Shown: positions 1 through 12,204 of the stretch, piece by piece
How the letters are laid out: each line of letters starts with the position of its first letter
Numbering within the stretch: the stretch's first letter is position 1
Assembly: GCA_015179125.1 (NCBI GenBank)
Contig: WHVA01000114.1
Location: forward strand, 124,001 to 188,000
Length of the DNA: 64,000 bases
Direction: 5' to 3'
Source of the DNA: Gautieria morchelliformis
Lineage: Eukaryota; Basidiomycota; Agaricomycetes; Gomphales; Gomphaceae
The notes under the pieces: model-generated
What the model was told of the DNA's origin: nothing
The model's input: the letters and a program-made list of their open reading frames with translations, nothing else
Database searches by the model: none
Position numbers and translations under genes: made by a program

Positions 1-1
1 G

Positions 2-196
2 TACAACCCTAACCCTGCGACATACGCCCCGCCACACCGCCAAGCCTCAGACGCCACTTTGTACCCCGGTGCTGCCCGTACAATGTCGCCCGCCCCGACA
101 GCTGCGTATCAGACCGCGTACGATGATCCGTACTATAGCAGCAACGCCCCGCCGATGGGCAGACCGGAGCCCAATATGAGATATTCCGGTCAGTGA
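2..196 (+). CDS. 3' end of an unrecognised protein-coding gene (partial)
   Basis: An open frame enters from the left edge and ends at TGA 194-196. The 64 visible residues are rich in Pro, Ala, Tyr, Ser and Met and contain no domain I recognise; they look like a disordered C-terminal tail. The 5' part, and therefore the function, lies outside the window. No intron is needed in the visible part. The frame is supported only by the composition (Pro/Tyr-rich, low codon noise) and by the absence of coding signal just downstream, so this is a moderate-confidence call of a gene end. Confidence 0.5.
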   Translation, partial: YNPNPATYAPPHRQASDATLYPGAARTMSPAPTAAYQTAYDDPYYSSNAPPMGRPEPNMRYSGQ

Positions 197-938
197 GCGT
201 GTACATGGAGTGATGGGACGAATTGCCGGATCTAATATGTTCCATCCTCGCTCGTCATTCGTCTTGAGGGCTGTCGCATAGCCGAGGGCTCGTTCCATCG
301 AAAAACGCAGATGACACCTGCGCCTCAGGAGCAACTCTACGCGGATGGCGTCGATCAGCGTTTTGTTGCGCCACGCTAGGCACGGCTTTATCATTCTCTC
401 ACATATTTATCCTCTCCCATGAAACCCGCTTGCTCGCCACTCATCGTTCAGTTTGCTCTTCACGAACCCTCGGACCTTTTACTGGCCATTGTATAAATAG
501 ATACCGTTTAATACAGCATGCAGTAAAGCAACGCTGTCGTTTATGTAAGGTTGGTTGACTTTAACCATCATAAAATTCTGGACTCTGGATCAAGTTACAT
601 TACGTATACAGCACCAATGACACGGTTGATCTAAGCAGTGGAGATAATCATAAAGAATACAGCTGCAACATCTGCCCACAAGCAAGGTATCTTGCTTTTT
701 GAATCGAGGGTCAGCTCCAACCGAATAACAGCTGTTACACAAGCCTGCCGACATAGGCGAAGAACATACCACTTGCCCATGCTCGCTGAAGGAACGTAAA
801 AGTGCACGGCCGCTGTAGTCGATGTTTCCAGCTCTTCGTGCAAGCTTTAGGACTGGGCTCAGTGACTGCACGCGGCGGTTGCCGGCTGCCGCCGTGGGCT
901 CGGCACGGTTACCGATCGTGGTCACTTTTCTGACAACC
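197..938. other. Intergenic region, no supported gene
   Basis: About 740 bp between the tail of the first gene and the ACP start. Open frames here are short and overlap on both strands without recognisable motifs. It probably holds the 3' UTR of the first gene and the promoter and 5' UTR of the ACP gene. Confidence 0.5.
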
Positions 939-1471
939 ATGTTCAGAGCCATCCTACACACTGCACGCACCCCACGTGCACTCACCATGGTCCCCAGGTT
1001 ATCGAGACCGGCACCACTGCTTCCCCGCCCGCAGCGGGTCGCCTTCTCTGCTGCTGCAGGCCTTTCGAAAGAAGACGTCAAAGCGCGGATTACAGACGTC
1101 TTGAAGTCATTCGAAAAAGTGACTCCCGACAAGGTTGGTGTTAGTGTAACACGTGGAACTGATTGAGCTTATTCCATGCCACGTAGGTTCAGGAGAGCTC
1201 GTCTTTCACTGAGGACCTAGGTTTGGACAGTCTGGACACTGTCGAGGTGTTAATGGCCGTCGAAGAGGTTCGTCGCGAGCCTCCAGTTCTTGAACCCAAG
1301 TCATGATTTTGTTCAGGAGTTTGGCATTGAAATTCCAGATGAGGAGGCTGACGAGATCAAGACAGTCCAACAAGGTTCAAAAAATGAATTTTCTTCCAGA
1401 CCCCTTTTCCTGTAGCTGATATTCTCTATATAGCTATCGACTACATAGCAAAAACCCCTGAAGCCCATTAG
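939..1471 (+). CDS. ACP1: Mitochondrial acyl carrier protein (ACP / NDUFAB1 type)
   Basis: Acyl carrier of mitochondrial type II fatty acid synthesis, which feeds lipoate synthesis, and an accessory subunit of complex I. Four exons give about 129 residues: 939-1133, 1187-1267, 1317-1374, 1416-1471, all with GT-AG junctions that keep frame. The N-terminal about 45 residues are Arg/Ala/Pro-rich without acids, as in a mitochondrial presequence. The carrier domain follows, with the diagnostic DLGLDSLDTVEVLMAVEEEF block; the Ser of LDSLD is the expected 4'-phosphopantetheine site. Helix III sequence (IPDEEADEIKTVQ) is also typical. ATG 939 is chosen because it begins the presequence; an in-frame ATG 822 lies upstream, and a further in-frame ATG at 987 could give a shorter leader. 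A holo-ACP synthase candidate lies at 53.2-53.7 kb of this window. Confidence 0.93.
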
Positions 1472-1831
1472 GTAGGTCGACTTGCGCATGTGGTCGACTG
1501 TCCTTATTCATCCCTTCCAGAAAATATACAACTGACAAGCGAAGATGTAAAGGAACCAGACGTGGGGTTTACCGTATGAAATGAATGGCGGCAAACCCGA
1601 CCTTGGTATCTTACGCTGGTAGTCTTACACCACGGCTGGTGAACGCAGATCACGTAGTTAGGTCTAGGAAATAAACCTCCGGCCTAGCGATGGTTTCGTT
1701 GAGCGTCACATCTAGGTTTTACTTGAAGAATATTCAAAGCTAAGCAGAGCAAGAGTTACGCGAACGCTCTAAGCCGAGCGTTGTCTTTATTGAATCAACT
1801 TTCCGAGTCAATTTGGTGTCCGCTGTACCAT
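1472..1831. other. Convergent intergenic region
   Basis: About 360 bp between the ACP stop and the stop of the opposite-strand dehydrogenase. It should contain both 3' UTRs. No motif or coding signal seen. Confidence 0.5.
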
Positions 1832-2883
1832 CTACTCCACCTTCTTTCCCTCCTTCCAAAACAATTGCTTCATCGCAAGTGCGACGACCTTTTCACCCAT
1901 TCCCACTGGAAGCGCTCCAGCGGCCCACTGACTAACAGCGTGATTCACATAGGGCGCGATCCGCCGCCTGTTACATCCAATCCTATCCACCACTGCCCTA
2001 GCAAATGTCTCCGAGTCAGGGCACAAAAAGCTCACAGGCCTCCTCATGGCGTTCGTTGCAACTTGGCCGACAACGAGATACATGAAGCTCACGTTAGTGG
2101 GTGTAAAATACCGTTCATCCATCGAAAGGCCACGAGTAAGGAATTCCACGAAACGTTTGGATGCTGCATATAGGGCCAAGCGTGGTGGTGGAATTTCTCC
2201 AGCGAAGGAACCTACGCTCATGACAAGTACTTTTCCGGGAGATCTTCGTAGTTGTGGCAAAAGAGTTTGGATGAGTTGAAGAGGGAAAAGAGCGTTCCAC
2301 CTGACAATACCAAGCGCTTCGTCTTCGGGCCATACGTCGAGTCTGAAGATACTGGTCAGGACTATATACACTGCAGGAAAAGAAAATGCCGTTACTTGAC
2401 ACTCTTGACCGGAGAACCTCCCACATTATTGAAAAGCAAGGTGATGTTCAAGCTGTTGAATGGTTCAAGAAGTTGCTTGAGGTTATGCCCTGGCTGTGAG
2501 GCATCGGCCAAGAAATAATGAATGTTCCCGCCGCCCCCGCTAGCCTTGAGTTCCTGGACAACGTCCCTAGTCTTCTTCTCATTTCTCCCGTGAAGAATTA
2601 GGTTGAACCTGCAAAGACATTCTCAATTCGGCTGATCGACTCGGTATGCTTGGTGGACCCACCCTCTATGATACAATTCCTTAGCTACCGCCTTGCCTAT
2701 GCCGTCTGTGCCTCCAGTGATGAGCGCGTAGGGTGCCGGACCCACAAGATAGTCGTTAACACTGGAGGACCGTATGAAGTAAATCCAAACGAAGGTCAAG
2801 AAGCGGTAAACCACTGGAGTGCCCAAAACCAGGCCTACAACGGCGAGACAATTGAGAACGATAATTGGAACGTCGCTGAACAT
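1832..2883 (-). CDS. Membrane-anchored short-chain dehydrogenase (very-long-chain 3-oxoacyl-CoA reductase / 17-beta-HSD-like)
   Basis: Read from ATG 2883-2881 on the minus strand with two short introns. The N-terminal 40 residues carry a hydrophobic anchor (PIIVLNCLAVVGLVLG). A Rossmann fold follows with ITGGTDGIGKAVAKEL (cofactor glycine motif), then FNLILHGRN, the FNNVGG motif of the central strand, a catalytic Ser in VMSVGSFAG and the YxxxK pair in LYAASKR. Length (about 315 residues) and order match the KAR/HSD17B12/HSDL1 group of NAD(P)H-dependent reductases in the ER or mitochondrial membrane. A dedicated ketoacyl-CoA reductase of fatty acid elongation is the best-known member of this group, but which paralogue this is cannot be told from sequence alone. 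The start is divergent from the next gene, with about 228 bp between the two start codons. The junction at about 2663 keeps the frame into the FNLILHG strand. Confidence 0.85.
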
Positions 2884-3111
2884 GGTGGACGCGAAGAGGT
2901 GCCGATATCCATGATTTATGTGATGTGAAACGAGACGAGCGAAAGAAAGGAGTGGTTGTTGATTGGCCGCTGTCGCCGGCGGCCTATGCCGCCTATCCAA
3001 CGAGGCGCTGCCGCCGTCGGCAGCATGAGATAAACTTCGATTGCCGACGGCAGGAGTCGATTCGGGTGACCAAAAGGGAAGATAACCCTTTCCGGGCATT
3101 TATGTCATACA
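2884..3111. promoter_or_regulatory. Divergent promoter between the dehydrogenase and ARMH3-like genes
   Basis: A 228-bp interval separates the start codons of two genes transcribed away from each other, so both promoters must lie here or overlap the coding starts. I see no unambiguous TATA box. Confidence 0.5.
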
Positions 3112-5687
3112 ATGTCGTGGAGCCTACGTCCGAAGTTCGTCTCAACATATGAAAAGCTCTTTCAAGTGAGTACATCTTGTTTAGTCTCTCTGTACCTGAC
3201 TGGCGTTGTATGTGCAGAGCTCTCCGTTTCAGCTCAAAGCTCTGGACCAGGACGAGTTTTGGGCCGAGATCTTCTCCCTAGACGTCGACGCACACTGGTT
3301 GTCGGAAAAGCTGCATCATCTGAGCCAAGAAGATTGTCTGGGCCGATGCAAAGGGCTACTCAATATGCTCTGCCGACGCTGTCTTGCCCATCTAAGCAGC
3401 ACGCCCTTCAATCACCCTGTCAAAGCCAATGCCTTAGAGACCTTGGTTCTGTTCGTACGATGTATGTTGTCGAAACAGCTGTCCGGGTGGGAAATAATGG
3501 ATGTATTTGCGGGAGGGGTCGTGGAGAGCGACCCCCTGTTCTCAGTAGGTTCAGGACCTTACATCTAAGCCCACATGCACTCACGCGGGCAGACATTTAC
3601 CAAAACAATTAATGATATTATGGGAGATGAGGATGCACCTGGTAAGTCCACTAGACAGGGTTATCCTTGTACAGGAAGAAATTGAGTCAAGGGATAGTTG
3701 ATTTATTGTCGACCAGTTGAATATAGACACAGGGCACTCCAATTGGCCCTAGTGTTCATGTGTGGTGTAAATCAACTCAGTCCTGGAGCTTACCTGTTGC
3801 GACGAGACCTATATCCATCAGTGGCCTCAGTACGTTGATAGTAGATATGTGCTTTCTTTGTCTGACACACTTGTACCAGATAATTCTGTCGCCTAAAACT
3901 CGACAGTTCACGTTCGAGGCAACTCTTCTTCTCTCCCTCCTTTCGAACTTCCACAAGTCTGACGGGGCGAAGACGAATCCCTACTTAAACAGGATTAAGC
4001 AGTCCACCGATAACGTGCTGATGGAAACAATTAGTTGGGTTGCTATGTATGCAGCACAGAAGGCAGCCGCGTATGTTTTGTTCTCAACGCGTGCCATGCA
4101 CTGTTTTTACTGACACTCAATTTGCAGGAATTATCAAGAAATCATGGACGATTCTCCACCGACGTTGGCAACATCTTTTGGCTCTTTTGTAGCTGCTCTA
4201 CGCCCGGATCGTGCGCTCTCCGCTACCCCTGTCGATCCCCCTCGAGAATTGTTCAAGAATCAGTGAATTACCTGCTCTGGTACCCTGTATATATTGCTTA
4301 TGCTTCCTCACGTTTGTCATCCCAGGCCGATTGAAGCTGCAATTGTGCTCCTGCCAGTGTATGACCTGTTGCATTATAATAGCGTCTTTCGGGATATATT
4401 CAGGCGCTCCCTTGCTCCCCCCGTGGATTCTGCTGCAACAGTGCGATCGGAAACCTCGTATTCGCACGCGCTGCTCTCCCTCTCGTCTTATCTCCTTACA
4501 CATGCCTCCTCTACTTCATCCCCTCGTGCGTTGGCGTATGCGCATCTCGCCTTGACCACTTTATTGGTGGTGGTAGGGGACGATGTCATTATGAGCGCGC
4601 TTTGTCAGCCACCTCCGCCAGGATACCCTGAGGTGCGGCTGTGTAGACAGGTGTGTTCTATGTCGTCGGCGAGTCAATGCTTGTATATTAAAATATCGAA
4701 TGAATTCTTTAAAAGAGAGCGCCTTACCTTCCATTCTCATCATCGCCGCGACCCCAAATGTGTGCTCTGTTAGACTGCTGTGTGCTTTGGTTGCGACACA
4801 ACCTACACAAACGGCTAGAAGTTTTATCTTATTCGTAGGGTTTGGTTTCTGGCCGTGAATGTAAGCCATTGACCGCACATTCCAGGACATGTACCAGGAT
4901 CCTGTATCGAGTTGTAGGGCACCTAGCAGCGACAGGGTTACGATTGCGTTGGTGGCACTTTTTTCTAGTTCATTGTTATTTAGTGTCTTTGCACCAGATT
5001 ATCATTGGGAGGAGCTATGGCGGTCGTTGTTTCTGGTGTTGGATTTCGCAGCAAACCAAATCGGGACTCTCAAGTCTGTTGCAAAGGTGGACGAATTAGT
5101 CCAAGATGTGCGTTTGACTGCAGAAGTCAGACTCCAGCTCACTAGTGTTCCAGATCATATGCCTTCTGGACTTCGCCACACGTTTCGCGGAACGTTTTTT
5201 GCCGACGTCACAATCGCTGCATCAATTCGTGGTATGTGCTGTTGTTCCTAATACGGTGCCTATCTCATTTGTAAACTCTTCTAGTATGAACTGGTCCGCT
5301 CGGCCCCCGTATTAGCGAAGCAGAGTGATCTACTCAAAGGCCTGAAGCTACCAACAAGCAGAAGGACTTCGTTTTCCCCTCGTGGTGCGACGGAACTCGC
5401 GAACCTCGAACAGATCATAGCATACTATCAGCAGAAATTACCGGAAGAGACTACTCAAACTGCGAAAGCTGTGCTGAGCGTGCTCGGACAGATAATAGAT
5501 CAAGAAGGTATCCACGGAACCCAGGATCTACCCCTGGAAGAATTGCCTCTGTGCGTCTGAATACATTGTTATCATTGGGGGTGCCCTGCTTATCTCGCGA
5601 AAAACTAGGCGCTATTCAGACGATATCGTAGATTACTCGTTTGTCCGTTGGGCTTGTATAGATGGCCTGGCGCTCATGGGAGAGTGA
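3112..5687 (+). CDS. ARMH3 / C10orf76-like armadillo-type protein (DUF1741)
   Basis: A multi-exon gene whose exons match the ARMH3 (C10orf76, DUF1741) family in order: an N-terminal YEKLF segment; FWAEIFSLDVDAHWLSEKL; a Leu-rich armadillo-like middle; the EELWRSLFLVLDF block that corresponds to the TWRELWSALINLLKF region of the animal protein; and near the C terminus YELVRSAPVLAKQ. Animal ARMH3 acts at the Golgi with PI4KB and GBF1; a similar role here is inference. ATG 3112 is used, although ATG 3102 is close and out of frame. The end is ambiguous: without a final splice the protein stops at 5558-5560; an intron from 5551 to 5608 (GTGCGT...CTAG) extends it by 26 residues (RYSDDIVDYSFVRWACIDGL) to TGA 5685-5687. 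I prefer the extended form because the added residues look protein-like. Intron boundaries in the middle were only partly traced. Confidence 0.8.
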
Positions 5688-5883
5688 CGAGTTCAATGTA
5701 TTAAAATCTTTTTACATCTTTCGGCTAATTCCGACCGCTTCCCGAAAAGTCTCGTCTTCCGCTCTCGTTAACAACGTCAAGACAAAATGGCTCGGTGGAA
5801 TGACTCGGTAGTTGCCCCGCCGGAGCTGCATATCTTGCCCGTTACCCTACAGGCAAGCATAGGGCTATACACCGTCCCTGATA

Positions 5884-8800
5884 ATGGCGGCGACCTTTGG
5901 CCTACGTTCTCGTCTGCCTTTAACGATCAGGCACCTATCTTCTGCAAATGCTACTCCGGCCTTATTGCGTCGCTCCGTAGAGTCCTCAGCGGGTGGCAGA
6001 CGATATACGTCGAATGCAGCAGACTTCTTTGCGCCTCTGGATGTATTTTCAGACCGTCATATAGGACCTAATCGCGAAGAGGCGTCAGTGATGCTCTCCA
6101 AACTGGGATATTCCTGTATGGAAGATTTTGTGCTAGATACAGTGCCCCCAACTATCCGTGTCACTTCGCATGACATTAGCGATGACACAATCCCCCCGCT
6201 CAGCGAGAGAGAACTGTTCCATCGGGCAAAGATCCTGGGAAAAGGGAATAAAGTCATGAGGAGCTACATTGGTATGGGGTATCACAATGCCGTGGTTCCT
6301 CCTGTTATACTTCGCAACGTGAGTGTGGCCCAGAATTGTTGTCATCCGTCCTGAATCTATCTAGGTCTTCGAAAACCCTGCCTGGTATACTCAATATACG
6401 CCATATCAGCCTGAGATAGCCCAAGGTGCGTAACCGTATCCCAACCAACTATGGAGTCTGTTCAACTTGTTTGATAGGTCGACTCGAATCTCTCGTCAAT
6501 TTCCAAACGATGGTCATGTCGCTTACCGGCATGCACATAGCCAACGCGTCTCTTCTTGACGAGGCAACTGCTGCCGCGGAGGGCATGGTTATGTCCTTTA
6601 TAGCGTCCAATTTCAAAAAGCGTACCTTTTTCGTTGATGGCGCTGTGGCCCCACAAACGATCGCCGTCCTTCGGACACGGTGTAAAGGGTTTGGAGTTAA
6701 TCTCAGAGTTGGCGATGCATCTTCCCTTGTCAAAGAAGATATGCAGAAGTCTGATATCAGTGGCGTCTTGGTGCAATACCCTGACGTTGATGGTTCCGTT
6801 CGTGACTTCTCGGAATTGTCGCATATTGTCCATTCAGCTGGCGCTCTAATGGTCGTTGCTACGGATCTTCTTGCCTTGGCACTGCTGAAGCCCCCAGGGG
6901 AATGGGGTGCTGACATTGTGCTTGGTTCTTCTGCCCGCTTTGGTGTGCCTGTTGGGTATGGTGGGCCACACGCTGCATTCTTTGCTACGACGGAAAAGCT
7001 GAAGCGCAAGATGCCTGGCCGGTTGGTCGGGAGGAGCAAAGATATAATGGGGATCCCCGCTTACAGACTCGCTCTCCAAAGTCAGTTTCACCACAGCCTC
7101 GGACGGCCTCCGTCAAAGTGCTGACTTGCTTTCGTACTATGTTGACAGCCAGGGAACAGCACATCAGGCGAGAAAAAGCGACGAGTAACATTTGCACCAG
7201 TCAAGCCTTACTGGCTAACATGGCTGCCATGTATGCGGTATATCATGGTGCTTCCGGCATAAAACGTATTGCCGGTAGAGTACACGGATTTACGCAGTTG
7301 CTTAAACAAATGGTTGAAAAGTGTGGCTATGAGATAACCAATGGTGCCGCGTTCTTCGACACGTTGACCATTGATATCGGTTCGGCGGGACAGGATGTTG
7401 AATCTATACATCGCATTGCAATGGACATGGGGATCAACCTTCGCAGGGTGGACGAACGGCGCGTTGGGGTGACGCTGGATGAAAGTGTCGCTTCATCTGA
7501 CCTTGTTGACCTCGTTAACATCTTCGCCTTGGCGTCTGGTGCTTCTCCTGTTACACTTTCGGCGCTGCCTACCCAGGAAAAAATGTCGCTGAGCAGTTCT
7601 TCCGCACTGATACGTACTTCCGAGTATCTGCAATATCCGGTATTCAACACTCACCATTCGGAGACGGAAATGCTTCGTTACTTGCACCACCTCCAAGCTA
7701 AAGACTTGTCACTCGTGCATGCAATGATTCCATTGGGAAGTTGTACTATGAAACTCAACAGCACAAGTAGCATGATACCTTTGACGTGGCCCGAGTTCTC
7801 AACTATACATCCATTTGTACCAGTTGAGCAAGCCAAAGGGTACGCACAAATTGTTGAGGTCAGTAGTTGCACTTTTGGCTCATGTATCAACTGGCTCATA
7901 TGTACGTAGGAGTTGGAAGCGGATCTATGCAAAATCACTGGCTTCCAGGCATGTTCGTTGCAGCCAAACTCTGGGGCAGCTGGTGAATATGCAGGCTTGA
8001 CGATTATACGCGCGTACCATGAATCCCGTGGAGATACCCATCGCGACGTCTGTTTAATTCCTGTCAGCGCACACGGGACTAACCCGGCGGTGAGTGTTAC
8101 ATGAGCGCTTCCGTGCGTTTGCTCAGTTTGCCCTTAGTCTGCTGTCATGGCCGGGCTAAAGGTGGTTGCAGTGAAGACTCGCCTTGATGGTACCTTGGAC
8201 GTTGAAGACCTGAAATCCAAAGCCGAGAGATACAGCGAAAACCTGGCTGCTTTCATGGTCCGTGAGCTCATATCGAATCATATTATTGTTTGCGTTGCTC
8301 ATATCGCACGAAGATTACATATCCCTCGACATACGGCGTTTTTGAGGAAGGTGTACAAGAAGTCGGTCTGCGTTGATTGATTCTGGTGTAACCTCTACTA
8401 ATCAATACTGGATAGGCTTGCAAGATTATTCACAGTTATGGAGGCCAGGTCTACCTTGACGGTACTTATTATTCCAGAATTTATTGACTCCTCTGACCTG
8501 TTATAAGGTGCAAACCTGAATGCACAGATTGGGCTTACCAACCCTGCGACATGTGGAGGGGATGTGTGCCATATGAACCTGCACAAGACATTCGCGATGT
8601 ACGTGTGATTTGATGACTGTTATCTTCCGATTACTGAGAATTTAACCAGACCACATGGGGGTGGTGGTCCAGGTGTTGGGTATGCCGTCCTGGTTGGCCC
8701 ACAGTTTGTTTGCATTGATATATCACTTGCAGTCCTATCTGCGTTGCGAAACACCTTGCGCCATTCCTTACCAGTCATCCCGTGGTTCCTACTGGAGGTT

Positions 8801-9717
8801 CAACGCCCATAGGAGCAGTTGCTGCTGCTCCTTGGGGCAGCGCCTCCATCCTGTTGATATCTTGGGCGTATATCAAGATGCTCGGCGGCAGAGGGCTGTC
8901 TGAATCCACAAAACTCGCACTGCTCAATGCGAATTACATAGCCCATCGTCTCACCGAGTACTACAGTCTTCGTTACAAGAACGACAACAAACGCGTGGCG
9001 CACGAACTACTCATTGATTTAGCTGAATTTGATAGGAAGGCAGGCCTGAAAGTCACCGATTTTGCTAAACGCCTCCAGGTAGGCATTTCTAGTGAGTTGT
9101 GCACGTAAGGATCACCTCACATTCAGTTGTAGGATTATGGCTTCCATCCACCAACATGCTCCTGGCCGATATCGACATGTATGCTTATCGAGCCTACCGA
9201 GTCTGAATCACTAGAAGAATTGGACAGGTCAGATTCGTCAACTGAATTAACTTGCGCTATCGGCTGAATCTTTACCAGATTTTGCGATGCTATGATAGCG
9301 ATTCGCCAGGAAGCTGAAGACATCATCTCGGGGAGACAGCCAAAAGACAACAATCTCCTGAAGAACGCACCTCATCCAGTTTCTGTTATCGCTCTATCGG
9401 ATGCCGAATGGAACCGGTATGCCTATGCGTTGGACACATTTATAACACTGATCGTCGTCTTGCAGCCCATATTCCAGAGAGACCGCCGTATACCCACTTC
9501 CCTACCTCCGCGAACGCAAGTTCTGGCCCTCAATTTCAAGAGTTGATGACGGTAGGCTAATTTACTTGGTGACGTGCTCGCACTCGGCTTATGTAGTTCT
9601 GGCACAGCTTATGGAGATCTGAACCTTGTCGTATGTGCATGTACTTTGTCTGGATGGCTGGCTGACTTCCCCTTGCAGTGCGAATGCTCCTCGGTTGAAG
9701 ACCTGGCGCAAGCTTAA
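5884..9717 (+). CDS. GCV2: Glycine dehydrogenase (decarboxylating), P-protein of the glycine cleavage system, mitochondrial
   Basis: PLP-dependent decarboxylase that hands the aminomethyl group of glycine to the lipoyl arm of H-protein in the mitochondrial matrix. About a dozen exons give roughly 1000 residues. After an Arg/Ser-rich presequence, the protein begins [17 protein letters not shown], then [18 protein letters not shown] and [20 protein letters not shown], all hallmark P-protein blocks. The N-terminal domain shows [10 protein letters not shown] and GRLVGRSKD; the C-terminal domain shows [22 protein letters not shown] and SAHGTNPA. The PLP lysine lies in [17 protein letters not shown] (codon about 8585-8587, with an intron just after). 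Near the end are the family's [12 protein letters not shown] and DYGFHPPT segments. First exons 5884-6318, 6365-6425, 6478-7080, 7149-7858 keep frame. No truncation seen; the stop is TAA 9715-9717. Confidence 0.95.
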
Positions 9718-9853
9718 ATTTTAGTCTCCCCACCATGTTGTAGTTCTCACCCTTAGACCATTCATGCACTCTAGATAAGCCTTGTTCAACCACAGGCTGG
9801 CATGTATTTTATTGCGTATCCCAGCCAATGATAGATAGACATCATGATAAAAA

Positions 9854-11980
9854 TCAAGTGTAGTGAGATGTTAATTGTTTCCAAATGTGGGGTAAATGCG
9901 TTCGAATCTTCTCCTTCACATCGAGATTTTGCCCTACCACCCACGATAGCTTCAACAATATCAGACAGGTCTGTACGTCAGGTCGAGTATCTCCTTTACT
10001 TGAATACCCGGCCTTGTCCCGACCCATGTACATGCACACAAATTTGCAGGCCGCCTCCACGTTGCCTAATCGGCAAAGGCACTCTACCCAGGTATCCAGC
10101 GTGTGCTTGTCGAATTGCCATCCCCTGCCGACGAGCTTGCACCAGATCAGCGATGCCTCGCGTGGCCTCCTGGCGTGACCGCACGCATCAAACATGATGA
10201 TTGGCGTCACACTATCGACCCGACCGGACAACCACATGGTATTGAAGACATTGAGTGCATCGTCGAAGGCCCCCAAGTATTGGTACGCATTCGCGAGAGT
10301 ATTCATGAATGTGGCGTCCGGGAGCACATTCACGTCCAGCGCTAGCTGCTTGTGCACTTGCTTGACGCAAGCTAACATTCCTTCTATTCGGGATTCCTCG
10401 TCCTGGGAACGGGCCAGCCCAATCGCTGTCCGCTGTAAGCTGAATGGCGATGTTGTTTGCGCCCGTATGTTCCCCAGATATATCGTATAGTCCTCGATTG
10501 TCACCGGATGGCCTCTGTCGCGCATGTCCTTTCCAATGGCAAACCACAGCGGCGCTGGGGCTACGGGGGCGCTAGGGAACGAGAGCTTACCAAAGGCGTT
10601 CAGGACTCTCCTGTAACCCTGTAGGTCCAAGAGTGGTGGTGTACCGGACGTTGGACGTGAGTCTGGAGAATTTGAAGGTACAACATTGGATCCTCGGGAA
10701 TGCGCAACTTCTAGCTCTACCACTAACGACTTATAAAATGCATATGCCTCTTCGTGGTCTCTGGCGCTGCGAAACCGGAGAAGAAGGACCGAACAGACGG
10801 CTCGGTTGTCTGGAACGAGGCCTCGAGCTTCCATGGCTGCAAGAATTTCCATCGATACTTTGGCATATTCTTCCTGGACCTCGGAGCCTAAGTCACGATG
10901 GGAGGACTTCACAGAAGGAGGGGCTGACAGCGCCCGCAAAAGGGTGTTATAGATCCGGGTATAGTACCTCTGTTCCTCAGCGGTTGGTATGCTTCGACTG
11001 TCGAAAAACCCTTTGCCATCATCGGCCCTGCGTTGTTCTGCTTCAACGAGGTCCTTGTAGACCTGGAGAGCCTGGAAAACTTGGAGACGTGGTGGGGCTT
11101 GCAACGTCCCCCAGCAAAGCGCGCTTATGAGACTATCGGCCATCTCAACATCGGGCCTCGCCAACTTTTTGATCTCCAGATAAATATTGAAGGAATTCCG
11201 CAGGTTCCCAGCCCGCGCTGCCTGGAGTAGGTCACGTCTCATTTTAAGCACGGCTGAATTGTCCCTATTCCTGGAAGCTGGTCGCGCCTTAGTGACTGGG
11301 TTCCTGTATTGAGCCCGAACTGGTTCCCCAGTGTGCAAGTTGATAGACTGCTCTTGATCCGATGTTTGCCGCAAATCAATGCTGCTACTAGAACTCATCT
11401 CTTGAGAATCAAGATTGATTTGTTCGTCCCGCCCAGCATGTTGAAAGGCAATTCCAAGTTTCGATAACAAAGGCTCGTCCTCATGCAGCTCATGATCGAC
11501 GCGAGTGACATTTGTAAATGGTGTGTCCTTGTGAGGCGCGGTGTCGTGGGACATGAACAGGGTGACCTGATTTCGTTCAGACATTCGGCGACTTAACACG
11601 ACATCTGGACTGGATCCATCGTGCTCCTCCGGTGTGGGGAGTGCAACATCGCTATCTGGGCTTCCAAGCTGAAACGGCAGCAACAAACCTGAAGCGTGAT
11701 TATGGCTACCAGCAGAGCCCACAGGATGAGCGCGTTCCTCGGACGGTTGCGTGGTGGTCCTAAGGGCGTGCGGGGCTAATTTTGGTGGTTTCCCACCGTG
11801 TGGACGGATATGGCGGAAATGTGCTACAGCATCGGGATGGTACCGTCTTCGAGATGGTCGAGAGTCCGATGGGGGAGGCAGAAAAGATATACGTAATGTA
11901 GATCTTGCGACGGAGCAGATAACTGGAGCAAGTATAAATGCCCTGACTGCGCAGAGAGTCCGGTTGGCACGAGTAGACAT
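9854..11980 (-). CDS. Pentatricopeptide-repeat-like mitochondrial protein
   Basis: A single uninterrupted frame of 708 residues, unusual in this intron-rich window. The first about 55 residues are Arg/Ser-rich with a hydrophobic patch (VRAFILAPVICSVA), compatible with a mitochondrial presequence, followed by about 170 residues of low-complexity spacer. The C-terminal two thirds contain helical-hairpin repeats of PPR type, for example VLPDATFMNTLANAYQYLGA, FDDALNVFNTMWLSGRVDSV and FDKHTLDTWVECLCRLGN, spaced by about 35 residues. Such proteins bind organellar RNA in processing or translation; the specific target is unknown. The gene is convergent with GCV2, with only 136 bp between the stops. 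Confidence 0.8.
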   Translation of the reverse strand: MSTRANRTLCAVRAFILAPVICSVARSTLRISFLPPPSDSRPSRRRYHPDAVAHFRHIRPHGGKPPKLAPHALRTTTQPSEERAHPVGSAGSHNHASGLLLPFQLGSPDSDVALPTPEEHDGSSPDVVLSRRMSERNQVTLFMSHDTAPHKDTPFTNVTRVDHELHEDEPLLSKLGIAFQHAGRDEQINLDSQEMSSSSSIDLRQTSDQEQSINLHTGEPVRAQYRNPVTKARPASRNRDNSAVLKMRRDLLQAARAGNLRNSFNIYLEIKKLARPDVEMADSLISALCWGTLQAPPRLQVFQALQVYKDLVEAEQRRADDGKGFFDSRSIPTAEEQRYYTRIYNTLLRALSAPPSVKSSHRDLGSEVQEEYAKVSMEILAAMEARGLVPDNRAVCSVLLLRFRSARDHEEAYAFYKSLVVELEVAHSRGSNVVPSNSPDSRPTSGTPPLLDLQGYRRVLNAFGKLSFPSAPVAPAPLWFAIGKDMRDRGHPVTIEDYTIYLGNIRAQTTSPFSLQRTAIGLARSQDEESRIEGMLACVKQVHKQLALDVNVLPDATFMNTLANAYQYLGAFDDALNVFNTMWLSGRVDSVTPIIMFDACGHARRPREASLIWCKLVGRGWQFDKHTLDTWVECLCRLGNVEAACKFVCMYMGRDKAGYSSKGDTRPDVQTCLILLKLSWVVGQNLDVKEKIRTHLPHIWKQLTSHYT

Positions 11981-12204
11981 CAGCCAGATGTTGGTACTAG
12001 ACGATAGAACTGGACAAGGTATAGAACGGTGGGATCCGGGGAGAATGGGGGTACCGACATGGAAGGCTAGTAAAAGGAGCAGACCGTCTATAAGTCGTTA
12101 TGATAACTCTCAGGGAACTGGCTTACTGCACTCGGCGTGAAGCTGTTGGGCCAGCTGGGTTGGCGAGTCTTACGTAACGCATTTTACACGTCAACCCTTC
12201 CACA

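Noticed and set aside
5-16. AACCCTAACCCT, resembling telomeric TTAGGG repeats
   Set aside because: Only two units, and they lie inside an open coding frame; chance.
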